Shown here one piece after another: positions 1-5,786 of a stretch of DNA of 15,016 nucleotides. Below the pieces are notes generated by a model. The model saw only the letters and a list, made by a program, of their open reading frames with translations, was not told where the DNA came from and did not search any database. Both the position numbers and the translations under genes were made by a program. The stretch is from the NCBI GenBank assembly GCA_947629995.1, contig CANRFX010000021.1, positions 1 through 15,016 on the forward strand. The letters run 5' to 3'. The first letter of the stretch is position 1. Each line of letters starts with the position of its first letter. The DNA is from an uncultured Clostridia bacterium. GTDB lineage: Bacteria > Bacillota > Clostridia > TANB77 > CAG-508.

Positions 1-57
1 TATAATAAATGTATCTATAATTAAGACAATTGTTTTTAGTTTATTTTTTGTTTTCAA
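1..57 (-). CDS. N-terminus of an unidentified membrane or secreted protein, running off the left edge
   Basis: Reading leftward, a TTG at 57-55 is preceded by an AGGAGA ribosome binding site about 9 nt upstream and opens a frame without stops to the window edge. The 19 visible residues start with lysines and threonines and then turn hydrophobic (KTIVLII..), which looks like a signal peptide or membrane anchor. The 58-225 stretch upstream is AT-rich and holds a TTGACT-like -35 candidate (minus strand, near 190-195) without a convincing -10. I see nothing else in it. Identity cannot be told from 19 residues. The TTG start is inferred from the binding site only. Confidence 0.4.
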   Translation of the reverse strand, partial: MKTKNKLKTIVLIIDTFII

Positions 58-225
58 TTTTAATATCTCCTAAAAATTTAAAATTCTCCTTCTTTTGTTT
101 TAAATATAATCTTTAAATCAAATGTTTTGATAACTCCATTTCTTTTTATAGGTACTTATTAGTATATTTTTATCATATAATCAAAAAATAGTCAATAACT
201 TTATTTTAAAAAATTATTTGTTTAG

Positions 226-353
226 GAAGAATTAAGAGAAAAAATTGATATTCCAAGTGGTTTTATAAAAAATATCAAATACATATATGAAATTATTAAA
301 AATTATGATATACTAATGATGTAGAAGGATTTATAGAGATAGGAGCTGATACT
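226..353 (+). pseudogene. Decayed N-terminal coding stretch in front of the nucleotidyltransferase
   Basis: Codons 226-321 read as a protein-like sequence (EELREKIDIPSGFIKNI, then KYIYEIIKNYDI) ending in a TAG at 322-324, with no start codon and a TAG directly upstream. From about 312 the frame of the following nucleotidyltransferase stays open and reads NDVEGFIEIGADTVSDK straight into it. Supplying one base near 310-312 would join both parts into one reading frame. I infer a decayed N-terminal region of a longer nucleotidyltransferase protein. The family of that region is not recognised with certainty. The shift here is in the other direction and has no CGG, so it does not belong to the CGG-A class seen further right. 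Confidence 0.35.
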
Positions 354-662
354 GTGAGCGATAAAATATATACAATCGAAGAAATCAAAAAAATGCTTAA
401 AGAACTTTTAGGTGATAAGCCTGTATATAAAGTAATATTATTTGGATCTTATGCGAAGAAAAAAGCTACAAAAAAAAGTGATGTAGATTTAATAATAGAT
501 ACAAATTTAGAGCTAAAAGGTTTTGCACTACTAAAATTGATTTGCCAAATAGAAGAAAAATTGCAAAAAGAAGTTGATGGATTTGAAAAATATGAGATAA
601 TAGAAAACTCATTAATTGATAAAGAAATAAAAGAAACAGGAGTTGTTGTATATGAAAAATAA
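354..662 (+). CDS. MNT-type minimal nucleotidyltransferase (possible toxin-antitoxin component)
   Basis: The 102-residue protein has the minimal nucleotidyltransferase signature LFGSYAKKKATKKSDVDL at about residues 29-46: the GSY loop followed by the metal-binding Asp-x-Asp pair at D43 and D45. Such stand-alone domains (MntA-like) transfer AMP or similar groups, often to a partner HEPN protein encoded next door in a toxin-antitoxin pair. No HEPN gene follows: after the stop there is an AGGAGA site and a TTG frame of only 12 codons (about 670-714), perhaps a stub. The GTG start at 354 has AGGAG 8 nt upstream, but the frame remains open and protein-like before it, so the gene may be a remnant of a longer one. 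Family sure; function and activity uncertain. Confidence 0.75.
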   Translation: MSDKIYTIEEIKKMLKELLGDKPVYKVILFGSYAKKKATKKSDVDLIIDTNLELKGFALLKLICQIEEKLQKEVDGFEKYEIIENSLIDKEIKETGVVVYEK

Positions 663-754
663 AGAATAATAGGAGAATTGGTTAAAAACATAACTAAAGA
701 AACAATGATAATCTAATTATTTTTTTGAACGAAAACTTAGAATATCAATTCTTT

Positions 755-991
755 TTAATTCTGTCCCATTGGCAATTGCAAGCAAGCACAATTCATAGTA
801 AGAGATACTTTCTTTTCATCTGTTTTAACATTATAAATTGGGAGTAATTTTCCTCCTGATAAGTTACTTGATGCTGATATGGCATCTTCTCCATTTGTTG
901 TTATACTGCTTGCTATGCAAAATAGTAATATAACAGTTATTATTGATACTAAATAAGTATATATTTTTTGTTTGTTAAATACTAAAAACAT
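755..991 (-). pseudogene. Truncated PdaB-like polysaccharide deacetylase (N-terminal fragment)
   Basis: From ATG 991-989 (GGAGGG binding site, 7 nt spacing) the 78-residue frame encodes an N-terminal membrane segment (YLVSIITVILLFCIASSI) and then KLLPIYNVKTDEKKVSLTMNCA. That is the typical entry into the NodB-fold deacetylase domain of sporulation PdaB/YlxY-like proteins, where the sequence normally goes on as N-C-A-W-G. Here homology stops at NCA, and a short tail leads to TAA. All catalytic motifs (the metal-binding Asp and His residues) are missing and the sequence beyond 755 does not restore them, so the rest was deleted or replaced. An intact homologue would act on cell-wall or cortex glycan outside the membrane. 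The fragment itself cannot be an enzyme. The binding site lies in a strong hairpin. Confidence 0.7.
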
Positions 992-998
992 AAAAAAT

Positions 999-1042
999 CC
1001 CTCCAAGTAAAGCTATTTTAATTGTATGCTTTTTCTTGGAGG
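999..1042 (-). terminator. Hairpin between two genes that also contains the downstream ribosome binding site
   Basis: Inverted repeat: CCTCCAAG at 1000-1007 pairs with CTTGGAGG at 1035-1042, continued after a small internal loop by AAAGC (1009-1013) with GCTTT (1028-1032); the loop is 14 nt. On the minus-strand RNA the hairpin lies just after the 210-residue protein gene and is followed by GAUUUUUUAUG. It therefore looks like an intrinsic terminator, and its 3' arm is the GGAGG of the truncated deacetylase. It could terminate, hide the binding site, or both. Confidence 0.6.
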
Positions 1043-1052
1043 AAAATTCTAA

Positions 1053-1685
1053 TTATTGATTTTCTATTAATGTATATTCCTGTATATTAGGAATTTTTAC
1101 ATCTTCATCTGTTACAGTATCAAAACTATAGTGTATTTTTCTATATGCTCCATTTGCAAATTCTATATATAATGGTAATCCTGTTTCTTTTTCTATCCAT
1201 TCTTTTGAACTGCCTTCTTCTAAATATCCTAATATATAACAATCTTTATTTTCATATTTATTGCTTGAAATTGTACACAATGGATTTATTGCAAACATTA
1301 AATTTATGCCTATTCTATTTTCTGAAGATACATTATATCCTGTTAATGGTAAGTTTTCAACCATCATTCCATTATTTCCAACATATTTACTATATGTTTT
1401 ATTTTTTGCTTCATTAAACATATAATATTCGTTTGTATCTTCATTTTTCCAAAATGTTAAATTGCCTTCTCCTTTTAAATATTTTACATTTACTTTATGG
1501 ATATTATCCTTTTTCCAATAATTCATAACTGTAGTTTCAGTTTCTGAATAATAGTAATAATTATCTTTTGCATTCATTTGATCATATTTTTTATCTAAAT
1601 TCATATAAATATTAAACCTAATTAATACTATAATCATTACTATAAGAATAACAACACCAATTATAATTAATATTTTCTTTTTCAT
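1053..1685 (-). CDS. Membrane-anchored extracytoplasmic protein of unknown function (LolA-like C-terminal pattern)
   Basis: The 210-residue protein starts MKKKILIIIGVVILIVMIIV, a lysine-rich N-tail plus one uncleaved-looking membrane helix (about residues 4-22). A hydrophilic, Tyr- and Asn-rich domain follows that should lie outside the membrane. The C-terminal stretch CYILGYLEEGSSKEWIEKE, followed by TGLPLYIEF, resembles the 'ligand is linked to a substrate-derived beta-sheet' ending of LolA/MucB-like proteins of Firmicutes, in which a W-I-x-K-E-T-G-L-P turn is common. I only infer that fold. It starts at ATG 1685 with an AGAGGT site, 23 nt after the DUF4190 gene, so the two are probably co-transcribed. 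Function not recognised. Confidence 0.7.
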   Translation of the reverse strand: MKKKILIIIGVVILIVMIIVLIRFNIYMNLDKKYDQMNAKDNYYYYSETETTVMNYWKKDNIHKVNVKYLKGEGNLTFWKNEDTNEYYMFNEAKNKTYSKYVGNNGMMVENLPLTGYNVSSENRIGINLMFAINPLCTISSNKYENKDCYILGYLEEGSSKEWIEKETGLPLYIEFANGAYRKIHYSFDTVTDEDVKIPNIQEYTLIENQ

Positions 1686-1708
1686 TTTATTAAACCTCTT
1701 TTTTTATT

Positions 1709-2116
1709 TTAATCATATAGGTCATAATCATTATTATAGTGTTCAATATGTGTTCTAAAATTATCAAAGTCTAAATCGTTTGTGTTTAGTGCTTCTGAAA
1801 ATCCAATTGTAAAGCCAACAATAAATAAAAATATTAAGATTAACGTTGAAACTACTAATCCAATTGAACCTGTGATTAATCCTGCAATTGCCATACCTTT
1901 ATTTACTGATTTTATTCCTAATATACCAAATATAATTGCTAATATACCACATGGTATTGATATATACCAAATACAAAAGAATATTAAAGTTACAATTCCT
2001 AATACTAGTGAAGCTATGCAAAATCCTTTTTTATCTTCTTTTTGTTTTTCTGTTTTTATATTTTCTGTGTTTTCAACTTTTTCTACTTCGATTACTTCTT
2101 TGTTTTCTTCTTCCAT
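1709..2116 (-). CDS. DUF4190-domain small membrane protein
   Basis: The 135-residue protein has an acidic, Glu/Lys-rich cytosolic head (residues 1-30) and then the DUF4190 pattern: GFCIASLVLGIVTLIF, a second hydrophobic segment with CGILAIIFGILGI, then NKGMAIAGLITGSIGLVVS and a final hydrophobic run. That gives about three to four membrane segments. The tail is rich in Asn and Asp. DUF4190 proteins are common in Firmicutes and have no assigned biochemical role. The ATG at 2116 follows a GGGAGAG site at a 7-nt distance. A good promoter lies directly upstream, making this the likely first gene of a unit with the 210-residue membrane protein. Confidence 0.85.
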   Translation of the reverse strand: MEEENKEVIEVEKVENTENIKTEKQKEDKKGFCIASLVLGIVTLIFFCIWYISIPCGILAIIFGILGIKSVNKGMAIAGLITGSIGLVVSTLILIFLFIVGFTIGFSEALNTNDLDFDNFRTHIEHYNNDYDLYD

Positions 2117-2145
2117 TTCACATCTCTCCCTTCTACTATACTATT

Positions 2146-2174
2146 ATTATACCACTTTTTTCCTTTTTTTACAA
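2146..2174 (-). promoter_or_regulatory. Sigma-A-type promoter of the DUF4190 gene
   Basis: On the minus strand TTGTAA (2174-2169) and TATAAT (2151-2146) are 17 nt apart, about 30 nt before the start codon of the DUF4190 gene. The -35 box overlaps the stop codon of the DUF2752 gene. Confidence 0.65.
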
Positions 2175-2537
2175 CAAATTTCTTACAATCGTATAAATAA
2201 TTAGTATAATTGCAAAAATGATTGAATACCAATATTTTGGATAAATCCAAGTAAATATTTTTTTCTCTCTATTGATATTAATTATATATACTATATTTAT
2301 TATAATCCCATATATTATGCATATAAAAAATACCATATGAGAAAAAAATGCTTTGATAAAATTACCTTTAAAGATGTTAATTATACATCTTGTTCCTCCA
2401 CATGCAGGACATAAAAATCCAATTCTTTTATGTATCCAACAATTTGGAACAAATTCTATGTATTCGGAATTTATAAAAACATAGAGTAATATAATAATTA
2501 CTATTTCAATTCCTATTAGTATAGTTTTTTTCTTCAT
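2169..2537 (-). CDS. DUF2752 membrane protein
   Basis: The 122-residue protein has an N-terminal membrane helix (residues 4-20), then the DUF2752 hallmark GFLCPACGGTRC at about residues 41-52, and two more hydrophobic helices. The CPxCGGTR motif (two Cys, Gly-Gly-Thr-Arg) defines the family, small membrane proteins of unknown function found across bacteria. ATG 2537 has an AAGGGA site 7-8 nt upstream, and a TATAAT-like box (TGTATAAT) lies near 2574-2582, so it probably has its own promoter. It is followed at once by the promoter of the DUF4190 gene, so the two are adjacent but separately initiated. Confidence 0.88.
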   Translation of the reverse strand: MKKKTILIGIEIVIIILLYVFINSEYIEFVPNCWIHKRIGFLCPACGGTRCIINIFKGNFIKAFFSHMVFFICIIYGIIINIVYIININREKKIFTWIYPKYWYSIIFAIILIIYTIVRNLL

Positions 2538-2611
2538 TTTAATCCCTTTTTTATTAATAGTTTTATAATTATATTATACAAAATATTTTTACTAAATACT
2601 AGACAAATTTC

Positions 2612-2640
2612 TTCAACTTTCTACATTTTTTTCATATTAT
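2612..2640 (+). promoter_or_regulatory. Possible promoter of the Cys-rich Cna-B-like gene
   Basis: TTCAAC (2612-2617) and TATTAT (2635-2640) with a 17-nt spacer lie about 48 nt before the start codon. A short inverted repeat (AGTGACT/AGTTACT, about 2647-2665) follows in the leader. Moderate match only, in an AT-rich context. Confidence 0.35.
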
Positions 2641-2688
2641 ATATAAAGTGACTTAAAAGTTACTATTTTAGAAAGGAATGATTAAATT

Positions 2689-3156
2689 ATGGGTATGGAG
2701 GATAAGAAATTTTGTCCAGTACTAGATGTTGATGGTGTAATCTCAGGAGGAAAACAATTTGATCTTGATATTACTTTACCAGAAGATAATCGTGATGTAA
2801 TTTATGGTGTAGTAAAAAATTGTTTTAAAGAACCAGTATCTGATGCTGTTGTTAAATTAGTAGAAGTTGTTTATGAACATGGAAAAGAAGAAAGAAGACC
2901 AATTGGACACACTTTTACAGATAAAGAAGGAGAATTTGTTTTTGGACCTCTTTGTCCTGGTAAAGAATATGCTATTCAACTTTGGGTAAACGATACAAAA
3001 AAAATCAAAATTTGTGCAAAATGTCATCATGAAGGAAAATGCTTAAAGGGTGAAAAATGTGATAAATGTGACTGCTTTATTGATGATTGCGACAAATGCG
3101 AAAAACATGAAGACTTTGAAGATTGTAAAAAAGATGACTGCAAAGAATGTAAATAA
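2689..3156 (+). CDS. Carboxypeptidase-regulatory-like (Cna-B fold) protein with Cys-rich tail
   Basis: The 155-residue protein has no signal peptide. After a short head with FCPVLDVDGVISGG comes a beta-sandwich of the carboxypeptidase regulatory-like type (about residues 37-105): DVIYGVVKNCFKEPVSDAVV, with the typical T-F-T-D-x-x-G-E-F-V-F-G-P-L turn and Y-A-I-Q-L-W strand. The last ~48 residues hold 11 cysteines mixed with Lys, Asp and Glu, as CxxC and CxC spacings (ICAKC, CDKCDC, CDKC). Homologues with the same head and domain exist in clostridia; their function is not established. The tail could bind metal or cross-link the protein in an outer layer such as the spore coat (inference). It is expressed alone and ends in a strong terminator. 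AAAGGA lies about 11 nt before the ATG; ATG codon 3 is an alternative start. Confidence 0.75.
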   Translation: MGMEDKKFCPVLDVDGVISGGKQFDLDITLPEDNRDVIYGVVKNCFKEPVSDAVVKLVEVVYEHGKEERRPIGHTFTDKEGEFVFGPLCPGKEYAIQLWVNDTKKIKICAKCHHEGKCLKGEKCDKCDCFIDDCDKCEKHEDFEDCKKDDCKECK

Positions 3157-3166
3157 TCTTTGAAAT

Positions 3167-3206
3167 AAAAAAATCTCTTTCTTATTTTAAGAAGAGATTT
3201 TTTTTT
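3167..3206 (+). terminator. Intrinsic terminator, probably bidirectional
   Basis: An A-run plus ATCTCTT (3167-3179) pairs with AAGAGAT plus a T-run (3192-3204); the inner CTT/AAG extends the stem around a five-base loop. It sits 10 nt after the stop of the Cna-B-like gene and 2 nt beyond the stop of the convergent 46-residue gene, so it can serve both. Confidence 0.9.
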
Positions 3207-3208
3207 AT

Positions 3209-3349
3209 TTACATCATACCCATTTTTCTTGCAAATTTTTTACCTTTTTTCATTAAATTTTTTTTACTCATTTTATCAGAATCATTATACATCATCATAA
3301 TTCCTGTTGTTATTAATCCACCTATCATAATTCCTTTAATAAATTTCAT
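3209..3349 (-). CDS. 46-residue basic small membrane-associated protein
   Basis: A perfect GGAGGTG site (3362-3356) lies 6 nt before ATG 3349. The frame encodes 46 residues: a short hydrophobic, Gly-rich segment (MKFIKGIMIGGLITTGIMMM) followed by a very basic tail (KKGKKFARKMG) and TAA at 3211-3209. Such one-helix proteins with a KKGK-x-x-x-RK-MG ending are frequent in clostridia and recall the YtxH/DUF3918 type of small protein. I know no function. It follows a TauE/SafE half gene by 44 nt on the same strand and is probably co-transcribed with it. The terminator just beyond its stop supports a real gene. Confidence 0.7.
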   Translation of the reverse strand: MKFIKGIMIGGLITTGIMMMYNDSDKMSKKNLMKKGKKFARKMGMM

Positions 3350-3393
3350 TTTATTCACCTCCGAAAGTTGCTACTTTTATATTTATATTTTCT

Positions 3394-3789
3394 CTATTTT
3401 TTTTTATTTTTATACTGCTTTCTATACAATTTGAAGATGGAATATATTTCATTTATGGCAATAATTGCTAAAAAAATTCCAAATCCTTTTCTTAACATTC
3501 CTACATCAATTCGAATCGCTATATTTGCTCCAATAATTGCTCCTAAAATTCCAAATACTGATAAAAGTATTGCCAATTTTAAATCAATATTTTTGTTTTT
3601 AATATTTACAATAATTGCAACAATGGCTGTTGGAATAAAGAAAATTAAATTAGTAGCTTGCGCTACATGCTGTTCTACTCCCATTAAAAAAGAAAGAAGA
3701 AAAATTAAAATTGTTCCTCCTCCCATTCCTGTTCCACTTACAATTCCTGATGCTATTCCAATTAATATTTCTATCATTTTTATTCCCAT
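3394..3789 (-). CDS. Half-size TauE/SafE family permease (first of two)
   Basis: The 131-residue protein has four hydrophobic segments and the TauE/SafE signature at its start, SGIVSGTGMGGGTILIFLLS, followed by QATNLIFFIPTAI, which matches the conserved A-x-x-T-N/S-L region. Typical TauE/SafE transporters (sulfonate, sulfite or other organic anion export) have about 250 residues made of two such halves, so this is one half-repeat, probably working as a dimer or with the other half at 4132-4479. Two starts are possible, ATG 3789 or ATG codon 5; neither has a strong binding site. The C-terminus is Lys-rich and cytosolic. Substrate unknown. Confidence 0.82.
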   Translation of the reverse strand: MGIKMIEILIGIASGIVSGTGMGGGTILIFLLSFLMGVEQHVAQATNLIFFIPTAIVAIIVNIKNKNIDLKLAILLSVFGILGAIIGANIAIRIDVGMLRKGFGIFLAIIAINEIYSIFKLYRKQYKNKKK

Positions 3790-3805
3790 CTTTTCTTAAT
3801 TAATA

Positions 3806-3834
3806 TTGCAATACAACATAAATAGTGTTATAAT
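3806..3834 (+). promoter_or_regulatory. Promoter of spoIIID
   Basis: TTGCAA (3806-3811) and TATAAT (3829-3834) with a 17-nt spacer, 48 nt before the start codon. It looks like a sigma-A-type promoter. A clear sigma-E promoter, as used for spoIIID in Bacillus subtilis, is not evident. Confidence 0.6.
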
Positions 3835-3882
3835 ATATTAAAACTTTTTTAAACTTATTTTTGCTAAAGGAGGTATTATAAA

Positions 3883-4116
3883 ATGGCACGCAATTTGGAT
3901 GAAATTAAGGATATAGTTAACTACTTTAATTATACCCGGTCCACAGTAAGAAAAACTGCAAAACACTTTCATATTTCAAAATCAATAGTTTATAATTATC
4001 TTACAAAAGTTTATCCAAACAGTACTTCTAGAGAAATTCTAGATAAGAACAAATCCGAACGCCATATTCGTGGTGGTCAAGCAACTAAAAATAAGTATTT
4101 ATCTATGCGGTCATAA
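3883..4116 (+). CDS. spoIIID: SpoIIID-type sporulation transcriptional regulator
   Basis: The 77-residue protein matches SpoIIID, the DNA-binding regulator acting in the mother cell during sporulation. A helix-turn-helix (STVRKTAKHFHISKSIVYNY, about residues 20-39) is followed by the conserved C-terminal basic block SERHIRGGQATKNKYL. SpoIIID usually has about 80-95 residues, so this is slightly short. AAAGGAGGT stands 8 nt before ATG 3883. It contains the only two in-frame CGG codons of the window outside frameshift sites (R19 at 3937-3939, R76 at 4108-4110); both are followed by T and no shift is needed, because the frame agrees with the family on both sides of R19. The gene lies between two opposite-strand TauE/SafE half genes. 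Confidence 0.9.
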   Translation: MARNLDEIKDIVNYFNYTRSTVRKTAKHFHISKSIVYNYLTKVYPNSTSREILDKNKSERHIRGGQATKNKYLSMRS

Positions 4117-4127
4117 TGACCGCTTTT
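4107..4127 (+). terminator. Terminator overlapping the spoIIID stop codon
   Basis: GCGGTCA (4107-4113) and TGACCGC (4117-4123) form a perfect 7-bp stem around the stop codon TAA as the loop, followed by TTTTATTATT. The last two sense codons (CGG TCA) are part of the stem. Confidence 0.85.
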
Positions 4128-4131
4128 ATTA

Positions 4132-4479
4132 TTAATTAAAAATCATTCTATATGATATATAAATTAAAAATACAGTAAAAGCTATTTTCATAAATTTTTC
4201 TGGTAATATTTTTAATAGTTTTGCACCAATATAGCCACCTATTGTACCGCCTATTGCACATAATATTGCTATTTTCCAGTCTATAAAATTACTTTCATAG
4301 TAAAAAAAGCTACTTGTTATTACCATTGGTAAAATACAAAAAACAGAAGTTCCTCTTGCTTTTGTGTTATCTAAATTCAATAAGTAAATAAATGCAGGTA
4401 CTAAAATCATTCCTCCACCTGTTGAAAATAGCCCACTAATTATTCCTGCTAAACTACCAATTATAATTTTCTTTAACAT
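4132..4479 (-). CDS. Half-size TauE/SafE family permease (second of two)
   Basis: The 115-residue protein (from ATG 4479; an upstream TTG at 4485 adds two residues) has four hydrophobic segments with the TauE/SafE motif SGLFSTGGGMILVPAF near the start, then ARGTSVFCILPMV and GGTIGGYIGAKLL. Like the protein at 3394-3789 it covers only one half of a normal ~250-residue TauE/SafE anion transporter, so the two may assemble together. It follows rarA in the operon. Its ribosome binding region (AGTAGGTT) lies in the 3' arm of a terminator-like hairpin. The gene ends 8 nt from the spoIIID terminator stem. Confidence 0.82.
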   Translation of the reverse strand: MLKKIIIGSLAGIISGLFSTGGGMILVPAFIYLLNLDNTKARGTSVFCILPMVITSSFFYYESNFIDWKIAILCAIGGTIGGYIGAKLLKILPEKFMKIAFTVFLIYISYRMIFN

Positions 4480-4483
4480 AAAC

Positions 4484-4507
4484 AAAACCTACTTTTTAGT
4501 AGGTTTT
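4484..4507 (-). terminator. Hairpin after rarA containing the ribosome binding region of the TauE/SafE gene
   Basis: Perfect 10-bp inverted repeat AAAACCTACT (4484-4493) / AGTAGGTTTT (4498-4507) with a four-base loop. In the minus-strand RNA it is followed by GUUUAUG, so stem plus U-run resembles an intrinsic terminator. The AGUAGG of the 3' arm is the only candidate binding site for the next gene. It would also work as a terminator on the plus strand. Confidence 0.65.
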
Positions 4508-4522
4508 CCAATTTTTATAAAT

Positions 4523-5771
4523 TTATTCGTTTTTGATATTTTCATCTGGAATATAATATTTTGTTCCAAGCATTTTATCTGGTAAATATTGTTGTTCTAC
4601 ATAGTGACCTGGGAAATCATGTGGATATAAGTAACCTTCGCTATATCCTAGTTCTTTCATTTTTTCTACTGGTGCATTTCTTATATTCATTGGAATTTCT
4701 CCTGTATCTTTTGATGACACATCTGAAAGTGCCTTGTCTATTGCTAGATAAGATGCATTTGATTTTTTAGAAGTTGCAACATATACTGCTGCTTCTGCTA
4801 AAAGAATTCTTGCTTCTGGCATTCCTATCATATGTATAGCTTGCATAGCACTATTTGCCACTACTAAAGCATTTGGATTTGCCATTCCTACATCTTCTGA
4901 TGCACAAATTACAATTCTTCTTGCTAAAAATAAAGGATCTTCTCCACCATTTAGAGCTCTTGCTAAATAGAAAATTGCTGCATCTGGATCTGAACCACGC
5001 ATTGATTTTATAAAAGCACTAATGTTATCATAATGCTCCTCTCCATTTTTATCAAAAATAGCTTTCCTATTTTGAATACTATTTTTAATAACTTCGTCAG
5101 TAAGTACAATACATCCATTGCTATCAACTGGTGTTGTTAAAGTTGCGACTTCTAGTCCATTTAGAGCAGTTCTTACATCTCCATTGCTAATAATTGCTAG
5201 TTTTTTTAGGGTGCTATCTTCTATTTTTACATTATATTCTCCTAATCCATCTTTTCTTTCTAATGCATTTTTTAAAATTTTAAATATGTTTTCTTCTGTC
5301 AATGGATTTAATTTTATTACCATAGACCTTGAAATTAAAGCTTTATTAACTTCAAAATATGGATTTTCAGTGGTTGCACCAATTAATATAATTGTTCCAT
5401 TTTCTACAAATGGAAGCAAAGCATCTTGTTGTAATTTGTTAAATCTATGAATCTCATCAATAAATACAATACTTTTACCAACTGGATTTAACATTAAATT
5501 TCTCGTTTCTTCTACTACTCTTTTTATATCTGCTACACCAGATGTTACTGCATTAATTTTATAAAATTTATATTTCGTTGTTTCACTAATTACTCTTGCA
5601 AGAGAAGTCTTTCCACAACCTGGTGGTCCAAATAGAATAATACTTGATAATCTGTCTGCTTTTATAGTTCTATAAAGTATTTTGTCTTTTCCGTATTACA
5701 TGCTCTTGTCCAACATATTCTTCTAATGTTCTTGGCCTTATACGAAAAGCAAGTGGTTCATTGCTATTCAT
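4523..5771 (-). CDS. rarA: Replication-associated recombination protein A, with one +1 frameshift at CGG-A
   Basis: RarA (MgsA) is an AAA+ ATPase acting at stalled replication forks. From ATG 5771 (AGAAAGG site) the frame reads NEPLAFRIRPRTLEEYVGQE, HVI, then CGG at 5693-5691, and would stop seven codons later. Skipping one C there gives GKDKILYRTIKADRLSSI and Walker A GPPGCGKT (residues 48-55), as in the family. Walker B FIDEIHRFNK, sensor ATTENP, the SRS arginine finger and the C-terminal domain to TAA 4523 follow. The corrected length of 415 residues is normal for RarA. The uninterrupted frame from 5494 alone would lack Walker A. The gene lies after ruvA in one operon. It may be functional through recoding, be a pseudogene, or contain a sequence error. 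Confidence 0.9.
5690..5693 (-). other. +1 frameshift site 1 (CGGA) in rarA
   Basis: Zero frame GTA ATA CGG AAA; restored frame GTA ATA (C) GGA AAA. The restored glycine (G27) belongs to the conserved G-Q-E-H-x-x-G of RarA. No C lies next to the extra C, so this is not a homopolymer length change. Confidence 0.75.
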
Positions 5772-5786
5772 TACTTTTACCTTTCT

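Noticed and set aside
3368..3799. Plus-strand open frame of 143 codons opposite the first TauE/SafE gene
   Set aside because: Shadow frame of the minus-strand membrane protein: no binding site, low-complexity Ile/Pro-rich composition, and the minus strand has clear family motifs.
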